From: Nematostella vectensis
Taxonomy: Eukaryota; Cnidaria; Anthozoa; Actiniaria; Edwardsiidae
Direction of reading: 5' to 3'
Assembly (NCBI RefSeq): GCF_932526225.1
Contig: NC_064046.1
Span: 1,116,001-1,180,000 of the forward strand
Length of the DNA stretch: 64,000 nt
A program made the position numbers and the translations under genes. This document shows positions 1 to 10,859 of this stretch, one piece after another; position 1 is the first letter of the stretch, and the number at the start of each line of letters is the position of its first letter. The notes beneath the pieces are model-generated. The model searched no databases. It saw only the letters and a list, made by a program, of their open reading frames with translations, and had not been told where the DNA came from.

Positions 1-3000
1 TTTGAGTCTTTCTACTTCCATCTGAGACTCAAGCACTCGGTCTAGTAGTTCCCAGTCCTCTCCACCCCAGCCTTTGAACCCATCCACATTCATGCCTCCA
101 ACGCGATCAAAGTCCGACTTGAACAGCGCGAGCAACCCGAAACCGAGGTTCTCCCAGTAGCCGAAAGGCACCTTGGGATAGTTCCCACAGCGCAAGCGCA
201 ATACGACGGGGTTGAACGCCATCTTGCCCTTAACGCAATGCTGTAGAAGAGAATTAGGATTTAGTGTTTGCCTTTTTTCCTATACATTTTATGGTCTTTA
301 AGAGTAATTTATAGTACGACGCGAGCTACCGTGGCCACAAATACAAAGTTCTAAAAACTTTAGCCATTTTGCAACGCGAGAATCATAGTTTCACACGAGC
401 TTCATAACTAAGCATGGCGTGGCGCATTTTGAAGCGTTTCCTTTCCTCGCTGGATGGGTATTGAAGTTTCTATTAATCAAATAGTACGTCTCTACTACAT
501 CCTCATTGGCTGACCTAATAAGTCAAGGTACGGTAGCGGTAGCGCGCATCGCTCTGTAACATCCAACATCACAGCTTCCAATTCATATAATCAAAAAACA
601 ACAAATGAATGAGCCAAGTAGGGTATTCTTTAACTATTCAAGGAAGTAAGTATTGTCATATGCAGGCCCGTACCCAGGATTTTTCTTGGGGGGGGGGGGG
701 GGGTGCGAAATCCGAAAAAAATGGACCTAATTTTTCACGGGGGGGGGGGAGTTCTGTGATAATAATCTGACCACCCCTGAAAGAACAAAAAGGGACTCTT
801 TTATGCCTTAGCAGTTTCTCCACGGGACGTTTATTGTCGGATTTGGCTACAAAAGAGTCTGACTTATGGTTTGGTGACAGTGATCTAGCTTATGCTTTAT
901 AGTTTTGTCTACAAAAAGCACGTCTATTGAGAACCGAAAGTGGACTTTCGACTGTTGCGTTCGCACCCCCTGCACCCCCCCCCCCCCCCCCTCCTAGGTA
1001 CGGGCCTGATGTGTTTTTTTTAAACTTTTATACCAAGTTCCTTTGACATGCTCTTTTGTAACTGCCCAACAACCAAACTTATCCCGTCATGTATCAAAGG
1101 AAACGACTACACCAAGCTGTCCCTAATGCTGAAACGTTTACTGTAACCAAAAAGAAATATTAGAATATTAATGTTCATATTGAGGCACATGATCATACCT
1201 TTCGCACAATCTCTACCAAATTGTCAGGAATTTTCAGGTGAAGGTCGCAGAAGAACAAGATACTATTGTTCTCCTTGACGGCATCCGCGCCGAGCTGGAG
1301 GGCCTGGGCACGACGAAAAGGGGTGTCACGTGGTATCGTGACGACAGTGTACATATAAGGAAGTAAGGAGCTGCGTTTCAGCGTCGCCTGAAGGTCAACG
1401 TCAGTGCTCTCGTAGTCGATAATAACAAGACGAATCTTCCGGTCACGTGTTTTGCTCACGATTTCTGTTGAGATGACGTCATGAGATACAAATCAGTCAA
1501 CGTCTCTAGTCAGCAAAAAAAAAGAACAGATATAGTGCGACTAGATGCCCAAAATGACCTAAAAAGACGTCTAGACTAGACCAGACCAGACTAGACTAAA
1601 CCAGACCAGACCAGACCAGACTAGACCAGACTAGACTAAACCAGACCAGACCAGACCAGGCTAGACTAGACCAGACCAGACCAATCTAGACTAGACTACA
1701 CTAGACTACACTAGACCAGACTAGACTAGACTAGGTGGTGTGATACTCAAAGGGGCGAGGCAATTAAAGCACAATAGGCACCAGTTGCACATGTTTACCA
1801 GTGTATCCCTTTGACAAGGACACGTAGGAGTTCTTAACAATCAAAATTGGACACACTAAGCGCTTAAAAGATTTTAGAAAAGACTCAAGTATCGTATTTT
1901 AGCTCATACAAGCTACTAGCTGCAAATAACCCCAGGATCAGCCAACATCACTAGCGCAGCAGCTCGCTCGGTTGGCCACAAAAAAATGAACATGCTGGTG
2001 GTATTACTAGAAGAACTTCAAGACAAACTGTAGAATAACTCGGTGGTATTACTAGAAAAACATTCAGACAAGCTGTAGAATAACTAAGTGGTATTACTTG
2101 ATAAACTACAGACGAGTTGTAGAATAACTAGATGGTATTACTAGAACAACTTCAGACAAGCCGTAGAATACCTAGGTGATCCGCGTAAGCGTGGTATAAG
2201 CATGTGTTTTTCAAGCAATGCTGTACAAGGCTTTACGTACCTGCCACATTTCTTATCAGATATGTTGCCCAGCGCCCGCTGTTTTTCAGCGGTACTATAA
2301 TATTCACGATGGCCTGTTTGGTCCAGCGGAACTCTCTGGGGAAGCAGAGCTCCTTCTTGTCACGTGATCGGTAGATGTACTCATTCAAGCGGTACTTGCG
2401 CCCGCTGTACAGGTCATCGACTTCCACGTCCAATAAATAGCGGTCTCCTTTCACGGGATCATGCGCACGCTCTAGTGAACGCATGCGCACTGGGCGAAAC
2501 GCACTGCGGAGTCAAATAAATGCAAATGATGCAATAGAATTTCCAGGTAAACAAAAGAGCATTTAAAAACCGACATTTTTTTTTCAAGTAAACGAGCGCT
2601 TTATAAAACAGATAAGACTTGATATAATTTTTAGCCAAAAACGTTGTCTGGTCTAGTCACTTTAAAATGGGGCTCTTTTCGTTATTAATAGGCTTTTAAG
2701 TATAGCCTACTAGCGGTCAACCAACCGACAGAATGCTAATAAGTAGTAATAGTTGATTACTGTGATTTGGTCATTACCATAGAACTAGAATCGATTTAAG
2801 TTGGTGGGAGCACCTCTAGCGACACGCATGTGTTGGAAATATTTAAAAGCCGTTAATCAGTTACAGACATTGGGGAAATGCAGTAAAATAAGGTGCAAAG
2901 TCGATACTTACTCATGATATTTCTCTTCAAATGCCCTTATAAATTCCTCTTCGACATTCATTGCTTCCACCTTATCGATGACGTCGTTGCCAACTCCATT

Positions 3001-4769
3001 TTCCGTCCACCAGATATCGTCATCTTTGACCAGCGGTAGCGTGACATTTGTCCCGTCTGGGGGATAGACACTCGCAAAATGGGTATTGTTCTTGTTACGG
3101 GCTCCCTTTTTAGAAAGGCAACAATTATTATTTTGATCTACAGTCGGGGTGAGAGAAGTAGGCGCAGAGCTATGGAGAAATGTGTGTCGAGTTCGTGTAT
3201 AGTACAGAGATTCCTGTGTCAGAATTTGTGATTCGTTTCTCAGCGTCCTGAACTATAAACCCAAATGGTAGACGAGAATTTAGACTGTTTCTCTAAGAAA
3301 TTTGAAAGAATTTTCCACCTGTCTTGACGGAAAAATATATGGCAACTCCAAAATATGGTTAAGTACGATTCCAAATATAAGAAAATGTTTCCTTTTTTGA
3401 AAGGTTGTCAAAAGGTTGTTTAAAAGAAATTATTGATAAGAGGGGGGGGGGGGGGGTGAAGACTGAAGACTGAAGACTTATTGCTTGGATGACGCAGCTT
3501 GTATGACGACGATGACGACGGATGTTGGCGATGGTAATGATGCTAAGGATCATTTTGTTACTGCTATATATGGTGATGACAGTGATTATGTTCAAAGGGA
3601 TAGATGGCAGCCCATATACTTCTTCTTACCTCATATCTGACCAACTTCCCTCGAACGTAATAGCTCGGTCGGTATTCGCATGATTTTAGTGCGTTTCCAA
3701 AGTCAATAAACTCCATAAAATCTAAATCCTTCGCTCCAAGCTTCAACGGGAATTTCCTCTCCATGTAATCCGTCTTAGCAACTATCCCGTCCTTAATGCT
3801 ACTATCATTAACAAAAGGAAAAAGGAATCTATTAGGAATAATCTTGAACTTCTCTTCGCCCACAGTCTTCCACGCCACTTGAACCCGCGACCAATTCCCA
3901 TGGCCACTTTGTTTATAAATTGCTTCTATAAAATATCTCCTCCCCTTTTTCAAATGTACTGGCATGGATGTTTGCTCGGGAAACTGTGAAAATCGTCTGG
4001 ATTTGGAAGTTCCTCTAACATGTTCACTCCCTATGAACGCGATTCGCCGAGAGTTCGAGGGAGTCGCATCTGTACTTAGCCATAACTCCGAGTTGCCTTC
4101 CGATGAAATTCCAAAATTGTAATCATTTGTAGAATTGGGTTGAATGTACCCAAAAATTCTTTGCCCGAAGTCTTTTCCAGTTTTGTAAGACTCGAAGTTG
4201 TTGATTATTCTCCGTTTACTCGGTGCGTTTGGATAAAGAATAAAGTACGTTAGACTTTCTACAGCAAAACCGCACACATTGTCCCATGTATGCAAGTTTA
4301 AACCATGGAAGTGGACAAAGTTTTGTGCCATATTTTTTTTCCTCTTTTTAATCTTTGTCAAATTTCTTGATATACTGTTCTTAGATTTGTCATTTATGTT
4401 TATTTTATCTTGACTATTTTTAGAACCCATCATAATACCAATTTTCGGTAGGGTAGTTGTTTTTGAAGTTTTCCATGATTTCTCTGGTTCAGAAGTCAGA
4501 ATTTCAAATTCTTTGAGGTCTTGTACCTGGAATATCTCCATCGACTCTGATAGCGATCCCGCCTGTTGTGGCTCGCCTGCATCATATCTCTCAAACCCTT
4601 CCAAATTCTCTATATCCAAATAATTGCTGATATGCACGTTGATGTTAGTCTCTAAATGATTCCAATTCAGAGTACACAAGAAAAGAATTAAAACTGATAC
4701 CAAAACAAACAACAAAATTCGATGTTTTCGACGAATTCGGTGAAAACGCACGAATTGTATGTGCTGCAT
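1..4769 (-). CDS. B4GALNT3/4: Beta-1,4-N-acetylgalactosaminyltransferase, PA14-containing (3' end off window)
   Basis: Exons on the minus strand: 4769-3630, 3252-2912, 2503-2241, 1464-1199 and 240-1. All junctions are GT-AG and phases agree, giving 750 residues in the window. The first ATG at 4769 gives a short basic cytosolic tail, then a hydrophobic anchor at about residues 17-36, the type II Golgi topology of glycosyltransferases. Residues about 185-320 resemble a PA14/GLEYA domain ([10 protein letters not shown], then [17 protein letters not shown]). The catalytic end has [10 protein letters not shown], with the metal-binding DLH at about 655-657, and [12 protein letters not shown] at about 727-737. 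These match the chondroitin-GalNAc-transferase fold of B4GALNT3/4, which make GalNAc-beta-1,4-GlcNAc (LacdiNAc). Human relatives have about 1000 residues, so only a short C-terminus should be missing. An upstream in-frame stretch starts at a TTG and is not used here. The assignment to B4GALNT3/4 is from remembered family sequence. Confidence 0.9.
311..395. repeat. Single degenerate copy of the 77-bp repeat seen at 25.9-26.3 kb
   Basis: The string GCTACCGTGGCCAC, preceded by GACGCG and followed about 50 bp later by GCGAGAA, matches the unit of the tandem array at 25895-26275. It lies just left of the glycosyltransferase exon at 240-1, in its intron, which suggests a dispersed repeat rather than a locus-specific satellite. 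Confidence 0.55.
663..1008. mobile_element. MITE-like element with CAGGCCC termini, copy 1
   Basis: The ends are inverted repeats: CAGGCCCGTACC on the left and GGTACGGGCCTG on the right, with long G and C runs just inside. It is about 346 bp and has no coding capacity. A second copy lies at 61586-61897 with the same internal blocks (GTGCGAAAT..., TGGACCTAATTTTT, GCGTTCGCACCCCC). It sits in an intron of the glycosyltransferase gene. No clear target duplication is seen for this copy. Confidence 0.7.
1568..1735. repeat. Pentanucleotide array (CTAGA/CCAGA)
   Basis: About 165 bp of alternating CTAGA and CCAGA units in the intron between the glycosyltransferase exons at 1464-1199 and 2503-2241. 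It is simple-sequence DNA with no coding potential. Confidence 0.9.
1988..2175. repeat. 45-bp tandem repeat, 4 copies
   Basis: Four diverged copies of a unit containing GGTATTACTAGAA, then CAGACAAGCTGTAGAATAAC. A related single unit with the same right flank (TGCATAGGCGTGGT-like) occurs at about 24218-24290 inside CARMIL, so the unit is also dispersed. Confidence 0.75.
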
Positions 4770-6488
4770 TTTCAATATGTTCTGCCACGATGAAACTGAG
4801 GCTGTTTTATACGTGGAGCAGGTAAACAATCAGCGAAAAAGAGAATTCTTTCACCAGCCGATCAGGTCGCTAGGAGCGGAAGGGCCTACGTCAATCACTT
4901 CAGCGCGATGATCAATTGAAAAACAGTAGATAGGCAGTCGTAAAAACACGTTCACAGGGATAAATAAAGCGACGCTTTTATTTATTTATCGTTTTAACAC
5001 TCTTCGGAACAGGCGCTCGACATGAATTTTGAGCTGAATCTGGTGCCGCGCCATTTTTAAGCAGAGTAAGGCGCCATTTTTTTCTTGTCGATATTTTTGG
5101 ATAAGCTTATAGAGTTTATGACAAAACGATGGCAACAACGCCAAACTGGATTTATCTATTTTATATTTTTGTACCAAAATTGTTATTCTCCATTTTATGA
5201 AGCTGAATCAGTTACGCAAATTCTTTACATGCTATGCAAAATTTATGTTCGCAATACAGGCCAGGCTTGGATAAGCGCGAAATTCGATTCTTGGTCGAAG
5301 TTTCCTTTTAAAAAAATATTTTGTCTCCAAAACTCCAAGCTGTCGCCGCTGTGACGATCGTTTCGGCTGTTGGTATGGCAACTGGCTTGGCCTGTCTTGA
5401 TAATATAAAATATTATCTGTAACATAGTGATTATAATCAGGATGCTAATTAATTGAAACAAAAATAGAGACATAAAGTCGACACAAAACAGAAAAGAAAA
5501 TCCCAAAAGCCAAAAACAAATCGATGTTTTAAAAATGCGGCGTCGCGATACATCGAAATCGGCTATAATGGTAAATTTCAAGCGAATAAAGAGCAAAAAG
5601 GGGAGTGATCCGTTGGACTTTTCTTGAATCCCATATAACAGAGTCCATCATTTAGTACACGGTCGTACGACACGGAGTTATGGTATCGGTTTCTCATTTA
5701 TGTTTTTAACGAAACCCATCTACATGTACTTCATTACAGTGTGAATCGAATAACCGAAAGATCCTCAATGGAAATGTTTAGCGAAGATGCTCTACTCGGA
5801 ATTTTCAGATTAGATATTTCAAACACACCCTGAATGTCCATTTCTTCAAACCGTTAGAAAAGTTGCCCCGAACTTCCGAATGTGCCGCCATCCCTGCCAT
5901 CTCTGGGCCTTTAGGGACATTCAGCCAGAACGACCATACACGACGGCTAGGACGATCTAGAAAGATGCTTTCGCGATTGGCGATCGATTCCATAGAATTG
6001 CAATGGAATAAGGAAATCATTATTGTCAGAGACAGATAGAAAACAAACTAAAGACATTATTTCTACAGCGCGAACCTATTTTTTTTCTTTTTTGACTTAT
6101 TGTTATTTTGTGTTGTTATTTTGTTCGAAGACTCCTTGTGATGGTAAAATTAATTATTAACATGAAAAAGAACACCGGCAATTGCAAATGTTCGTATTGT
6201 TGGTGTATGAGAGTACATAGCGCGGAAACTATGGGAAATCTGTTACACTTCTCCCATTTTTTGTCCTCCCCCCATCTTTTGTTCCACCCTTCCCATTCCT
6301 TGGTTAGTCCAACTCTTCCCATTTCTTCGTCTCACTCCCGCCATTCCTTTGTTTTGCCCATTCCTTTCCCCCAACCGAGGGGTTCTGGAGCCCATTCGAA
6401 ACGGCTGCAAAAAAAAAAGCGAAGGAAAACAAGTTTGCGTTAGGTTTGCAAAGGAAGATTATGAGAAAGCGAAGGATTTCGAGACATG
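4770..6488. other. Intergenic region upstream of the glycosyltransferase; no gene recognised
   Basis: Only short, unconvincing reading frames occur here. It should contain the promoter and any 5' untranslated exon of the minus-strand glycosyltransferase. About 6245-6372 is a pyrimidine-rich stretch built from short blocks such as CCCATTCCTT. I see no tRNA, conserved protein fragment or clear core promoter. Confidence 0.5.
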
Positions 6489-8550
6489 ACACGTGAATCG
6501 AGGCCAGAAGGACTAGGTTTAGACACTACACGTGAATCGAGGGCAGAGGGACTAGGTTAAGACACTACACGTGAATCAAGGGCAGAGGGACTAGGTTAAG
6601 ACACTACATGTGAATCGAGGCCAGAGGGACTAGGTTTAGACACTACACGTGAATCGAGGCCAGAGGGACTAGTTTAAGACACTACACGTGAATCGAGGCC
6701 AGAGGGACTAGGTTTAGACACTACACGTGAATCGAGGCCAGAGGGACTAGGTTTAGACACTACACGTGAATCGAGGCCAAAGGGACTAGGTTAAGACACT
6801 ACACGTGAATCGAGGCCAGAGGGACTAGGTTAAGACACTACACGTGAATCGAGGCCAGAGGGACTAGGTTAAGACACTACACGTGAATCGAGGCCAGAGG
6901 GACTAGGTTTAGACACTACACGTGAATCGAGGCCAGAGGGACTAGGTTTAGACACTACACGTGAATCGAGGCCAGAGGGACTAGGTTAAGACACTACACG
7001 TGAATCGAGGCCAGAGGGACTAGGTTAAGACACTACACGTGAATCGAGGGCAGAGGGACTAGGTTAAGACACTACACGTGAATCGAGGCCAGAGGGACTA
7101 GGTTAAGACACTACACGTGAATCGAGGGCAGAGGGACTAGGTTTAGACACTACACGTGAATCGAGGCCAGAGGGACTAGGTTAAGACACTACACGTGAAT
7201 CGAGGCCAGAGGGACTAGGTTAAGACACTACACGTGAATCGAGGCCAGAGGGACTAGGTTAAGACACTACACGTGAATCGAGGCCAGAGGGACTAGGTTA
7301 AGACACTACACGTGAATCAAGGCCAGAGGGACTAGGTTAAGACACTACACGTGAATCGAGGCCAGAGGGACTAGGTTAAAACACTACACGTGAATCGAGG
7401 CCAGAGGGACTAGGTTAAGACACTACACGTGAATCGAGGCCAGAGGGACTAGGTTAAGACACTACACGTGAATCGAGGGCAGAGGGACTAGGTTTAGACA
7501 CTACACGTGAATCGAGGCCAGAGGGACTAGGTTAAAACACTACACGTGAATCGAGGCCAGAGGGACTAGGTTAAGACACTACACGTGAATCGAGGCCAGA
7601 GGGACTAGGTTAAGACACTACACGTGAATCGAGGGCAGAGGGACTAGGTTTAGACACTACACGTGAATCGAGGCCAGAGGGACTAGGTTAAGACACTACA
7701 CGTGAATCGAGGCCAGAGGGACTAGGTTAAGACACTACACGTGAATCGAGGCCAGAGGGACTAGGTTAAGACACTACACGTGAATCGAGGCCAGAGGGAC
7801 TAGGTTAAGACACTACACGTGAATCGAGGCCAGAGGGACTAGGTTAAGACACTACACGTGAATCGAGGCCAGAGGGACTAGGTTAAGACACTACACGTGA
7901 ATCAAGGCCAGAGGGACTAGGTTAAGACACTACACGTGAATCGAGGCCAGAGGGACTAGGTTAAGACACTACACGTGAATCAAGGCCAGAGGGACTAGGT
8001 TAAAACACTACACGTGAATCGAGGCCAGAGGGACTAGGTTAAGACACTAAACACGTGAATCGAGGCCAGAGGGACTAGGTTAAGACACTACACGTGAATC
8101 GAGGCCAGAGGGACTAGGTTAAGACACTACACGTGAATCGAGGCCAGAGGGACTAGGTTAAGACACTACACGTGAATCGAGGCCAGAGGGACTAGGTTAA
8201 GACACTACACGTGAATCGAGGCCAGAGGGACTAGGTTAAGACACTACACGTGAATCGAGGGCAGAGGGACTAGGTTTAGACACTACACGTGAATCGAGGG
8301 CAGAGGGAGTAGGTTTAGACACTACACGTGAATCGAGGCCAGAGGGACTAGGTTAAAACACTACACGTGAATCGAGGCCAAAGGGACTAGGTTAAGACAC
8401 TACACGTGAATCGAGGCCAGAGGGACTAGGTTAAGACACTACACGTGAATCGAGGCCAGAGGGACTAGGTTAAGACACAACACGTAAACCAAGGCCAGAG
8501 GGACTAGGTTAAAACACTACACGTGAATCGAGGCCAGAGGGACTAGTTTT
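6489..8550. repeat. 39-bp minisatellite, about 53 copies, one CACGTG per unit
   Basis: The unit reads ACTACACGTGAATCGAGG, then CCAGAGGGACTAGGTTAAGAC. It is nearly homogeneous; the commonest variants are CC/GG in the middle and TTAA/TTTA near the end. There is one 2-bp insertion near 8050, and edge units are more diverged. No spacers separate the units, so it is not a CRISPR array. It lies between the 5' end of the glycosyltransferase gene and the 3' end of CARMIL. Every intact unit carries the palindromic E-box CACGTG. Confidence 0.97.
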
Positions 8551-9024
8551 GGACACGATGAGCTTTTTCGGACAAGATATGAAAATAATATAAATTTATT
8601 GCAGTATAACGCAAATAACTAGCCACTTTGTTTACACTATTAGCTAAGACTTATATAAAAATCTACAGCAATATATCTATCTAGCACCTAAGCCAGTTTT
8701 TTACTAGCGGAGATGTAAGACATTATCCGCGTGAAGAAAACACTGTCCGGAACCATGCAAGGGAGAAAAAGAGAAAAAAACAGGGGAAACATTTTCGGTA
8801 CTTTATCGTACTGCTTTTCACTTACTTCGCTGATATTGTGTGATTTTAAACGCGCGTTAGTTCCTTACATCTCCACTTCCATCACTAGCGAAAATAGACC
8901 TAACTAACCCAACTCTTTGGCATTGTGACGAAGAGTTGGGTCACATGGCATTGTGAGGAAGATAATAAGCGTGTAGTGAAGTCAGTGGAAGTCACTTCAA
9001 CAGAAGCAGGCTTCGCTACGTATA
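8551..9024. other. Intergenic spacer, nothing recognised
   Basis: AT-rich unique-looking DNA with no convincing reading frame. A short local duplication around AACTCTTTGGCATTGTGA/GTTGGGTCACATGGCATTGTGA (about 8910-8960) is the only structure seen. Confidence 0.4.
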
Positions 9025-9360
9025 TGTGTACATGACAATAGGCAAATTCACTTGAACAATCGACACTTCCAAATGAATAATCGACACGTACACGTGTACA
9101 ATCTACACTAACACGTGAACAAATTGCCCTTGCACGTGAACAGTCTACACTAACGCGTGAACAAAGGTACTTCTATGCATACAATCGGCATTTGCGCATG
9201 GACAATAACCATTTTCACGTGAGCAATAGGCATTTGCACGTGAACAAAAGGAACTTGAACGTGAACAATATACACTTGCACGTGAACAATTCAACGTAAG
9301 TAGCATCAAGCACGTGAACAATTCAACGTAAGTAGCATCAAGCACGTGACCAGATGCACG
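9025..9360. repeat. Degenerate tandem repeat with CACGTGAACAA core
   Basis: About a dozen irregular 22-31 bp units contain variants of GCACGTGAACAATCTACAC. It is distinct from the 39-bp array to its left but shares the CACGTGAA core. Two adjacent units near 9290-9350 are nearly identical (CGTAAGTAGCATCAAGCACG). Confidence 0.75.
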
Positions 9361-10488
9361 TCAACGGTCATTATAACAATAGGCCCGTCGTGTAAATTCA
9401 CGTTTTTGTTTTTGCGATCCTTGTGAAATCTCAAATGCAAGTATAACCCGATTATAATGTGCCTTTAATTTTAAAAAAACCTAATCCGTTTTACGGAGCT
9501 GTCTTAAATTTAAACACGAATACCAAAACGAGAACAATAAAGCCAAGCCCTTTTAGAAATAATAGGAGAATAACTACGAGCAACCCATACACTTCCCGAG
9601 GCGAGCTTTTGACAATTCCGATTGACTCGATTTTGGAAAAAAAGACAATTTCGATTGACTCGATTTCGGGAAAAACAATTTTTTTCCAGGCAGCGAAGGA
9701 TGTGGTTGTTCTGGATGCAGTTATAAATGAAGAAAACATTATGTGATGATAAAGTTGATTTAGAAGATGATTTATTGAAACACGTTTAGACTGAGCTTCG
9801 AAACTTCATCCGTCATCTTTTTGCCGTTGGTGCTTACTTCGTTTGTTATTTTTTCAAGTTTTCCTGAATTTAATCGAACGGTATTTTTGGCTATTTCATT
9901 TTCTGCTTTTTTTTCCGGAAGTGAGTCGATCGAACGCACTATTTGAAAAATAACAAAAAAATTAACTGCATCATATTTTCCTATCATTTTTAGATGGACT
10001 TAACAAAACTTGTGGCAATCCTAGCCCTTTCTTTACTGAAGGGATTGTTTAAAATACAATGGAAATTATACAACACAAGTGCTTTCAAAGTCTAAATGTA
10101 CAAGTCCTAGAGCAAGAATTGCCTCCATTTACCCAGCATCCACCGCGCTATAGGGCTGTGTCATTATCGTCATCGCCACATGACACGCCAAGCGGATCGT
10201 TGATTGGTTCAGGGACTGACGCGTGCTTGGAGGGGTCTGGAATTTTGCTGCTTTTCACATGCGAAAGCTTTTCCTCCGTTGGCAAGGGTCTGGAGAAAAA
10301 AATAGATTTTTGTTTTGTTTTAAATTGACACTAAAAGGGCTAAGGTTTTGATAAGCTGCAGCTTCTAAACATTCACATGATTTTGCCTTTTATATTAGAA
10401 GAGGCTATGAAAAAAACCCAAACAAACAAACAACGACAAGCTTCTTATTACAATCCCTTTAGGGATACATCATTAATCACCAATCAAA
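9361..10488. other. Intergenic, no supported gene
   Basis: AT-rich sequence with short open frames on both strands that overlap and lack recognisable motifs. A 30-odd bp direct duplication containing GATTGACTCGATTT lies at 9618-9670. A minus-strand ATG frame of 71 codons at 9987-9772 is lysine/asparagine rich; I do not recognise it and do not call it a gene. Confidence 0.4.
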
Positions 10489-10856
10489 GCTTTATATCTA
10501 AGGTAGCCAATCCGAACTTTCTTTATATCCTTGTAGCCAATCAGAGCTTTCTTTATATCCTTGTAGCCAATCAAAGCTTCCTTTATAACCTAATAGCAAA
10601 TCAGAGCTTCCTTAATATACTAGGAGCCAATTAGACCTTCTCTTATTATCTAGTAGTCAATTGGAGTTTTTGATATATCCAAGTGGCCAATCAGAGCTTC
10701 CTGATATCCTAGGATCCAATTTTTTATTATTTGGAAGCCAATCAGTTTCTTTTATATCCTAGCAGCTAGTAAAAATTCCCTTATAGCCAATATGAGATCG
10801 GTTTATATATCCACCAACCAGAGCTACCTTTACAACCTAGTAGCCAATGAGAGCTT
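10489..10856. repeat. About 36-bp CCAAT-bearing tandem repeat in the CARMIL 3' UTR
   Basis: About ten diverged units of the form TAGCCAATCAGAGCTTCC plus TTTATATCCTAG. The array runs right up to the CARMIL stop codon at 10860, so most of the predicted 3' untranslated region would be this repeat. Confidence 0.8.
10723..10728 (-). terminator. Candidate CARMIL polyadenylation signal
   Basis: On the minus strand an AATAAA hexamer lies about 130 nt past the CARMIL stop codon, within the CCAAT repeat array. This is position and motif only; other A-rich sites nearby could serve. Confidence 0.3.
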
Positions 10857-10859
10857 TGC

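Noticed and set aside
4770-4829. Longer glycosyltransferase N-terminus starting upstream of 4769
   Set aside because: The upstream start is a TTG; the first in-frame ATG at 4769 directly precedes a normal cytosolic tail and membrane anchor.
6489-8550. CRISPR-like array
   Set aside because: Units are contiguous 39-mers without unique spacers, in a eukaryotic intergenic region with no cas genes.
9459-9987. Small ORFs of 70-95 codons on both strands
   Set aside because: Low-complexity, overlapping frames without recognisable motifs, and some lack an ATG start.
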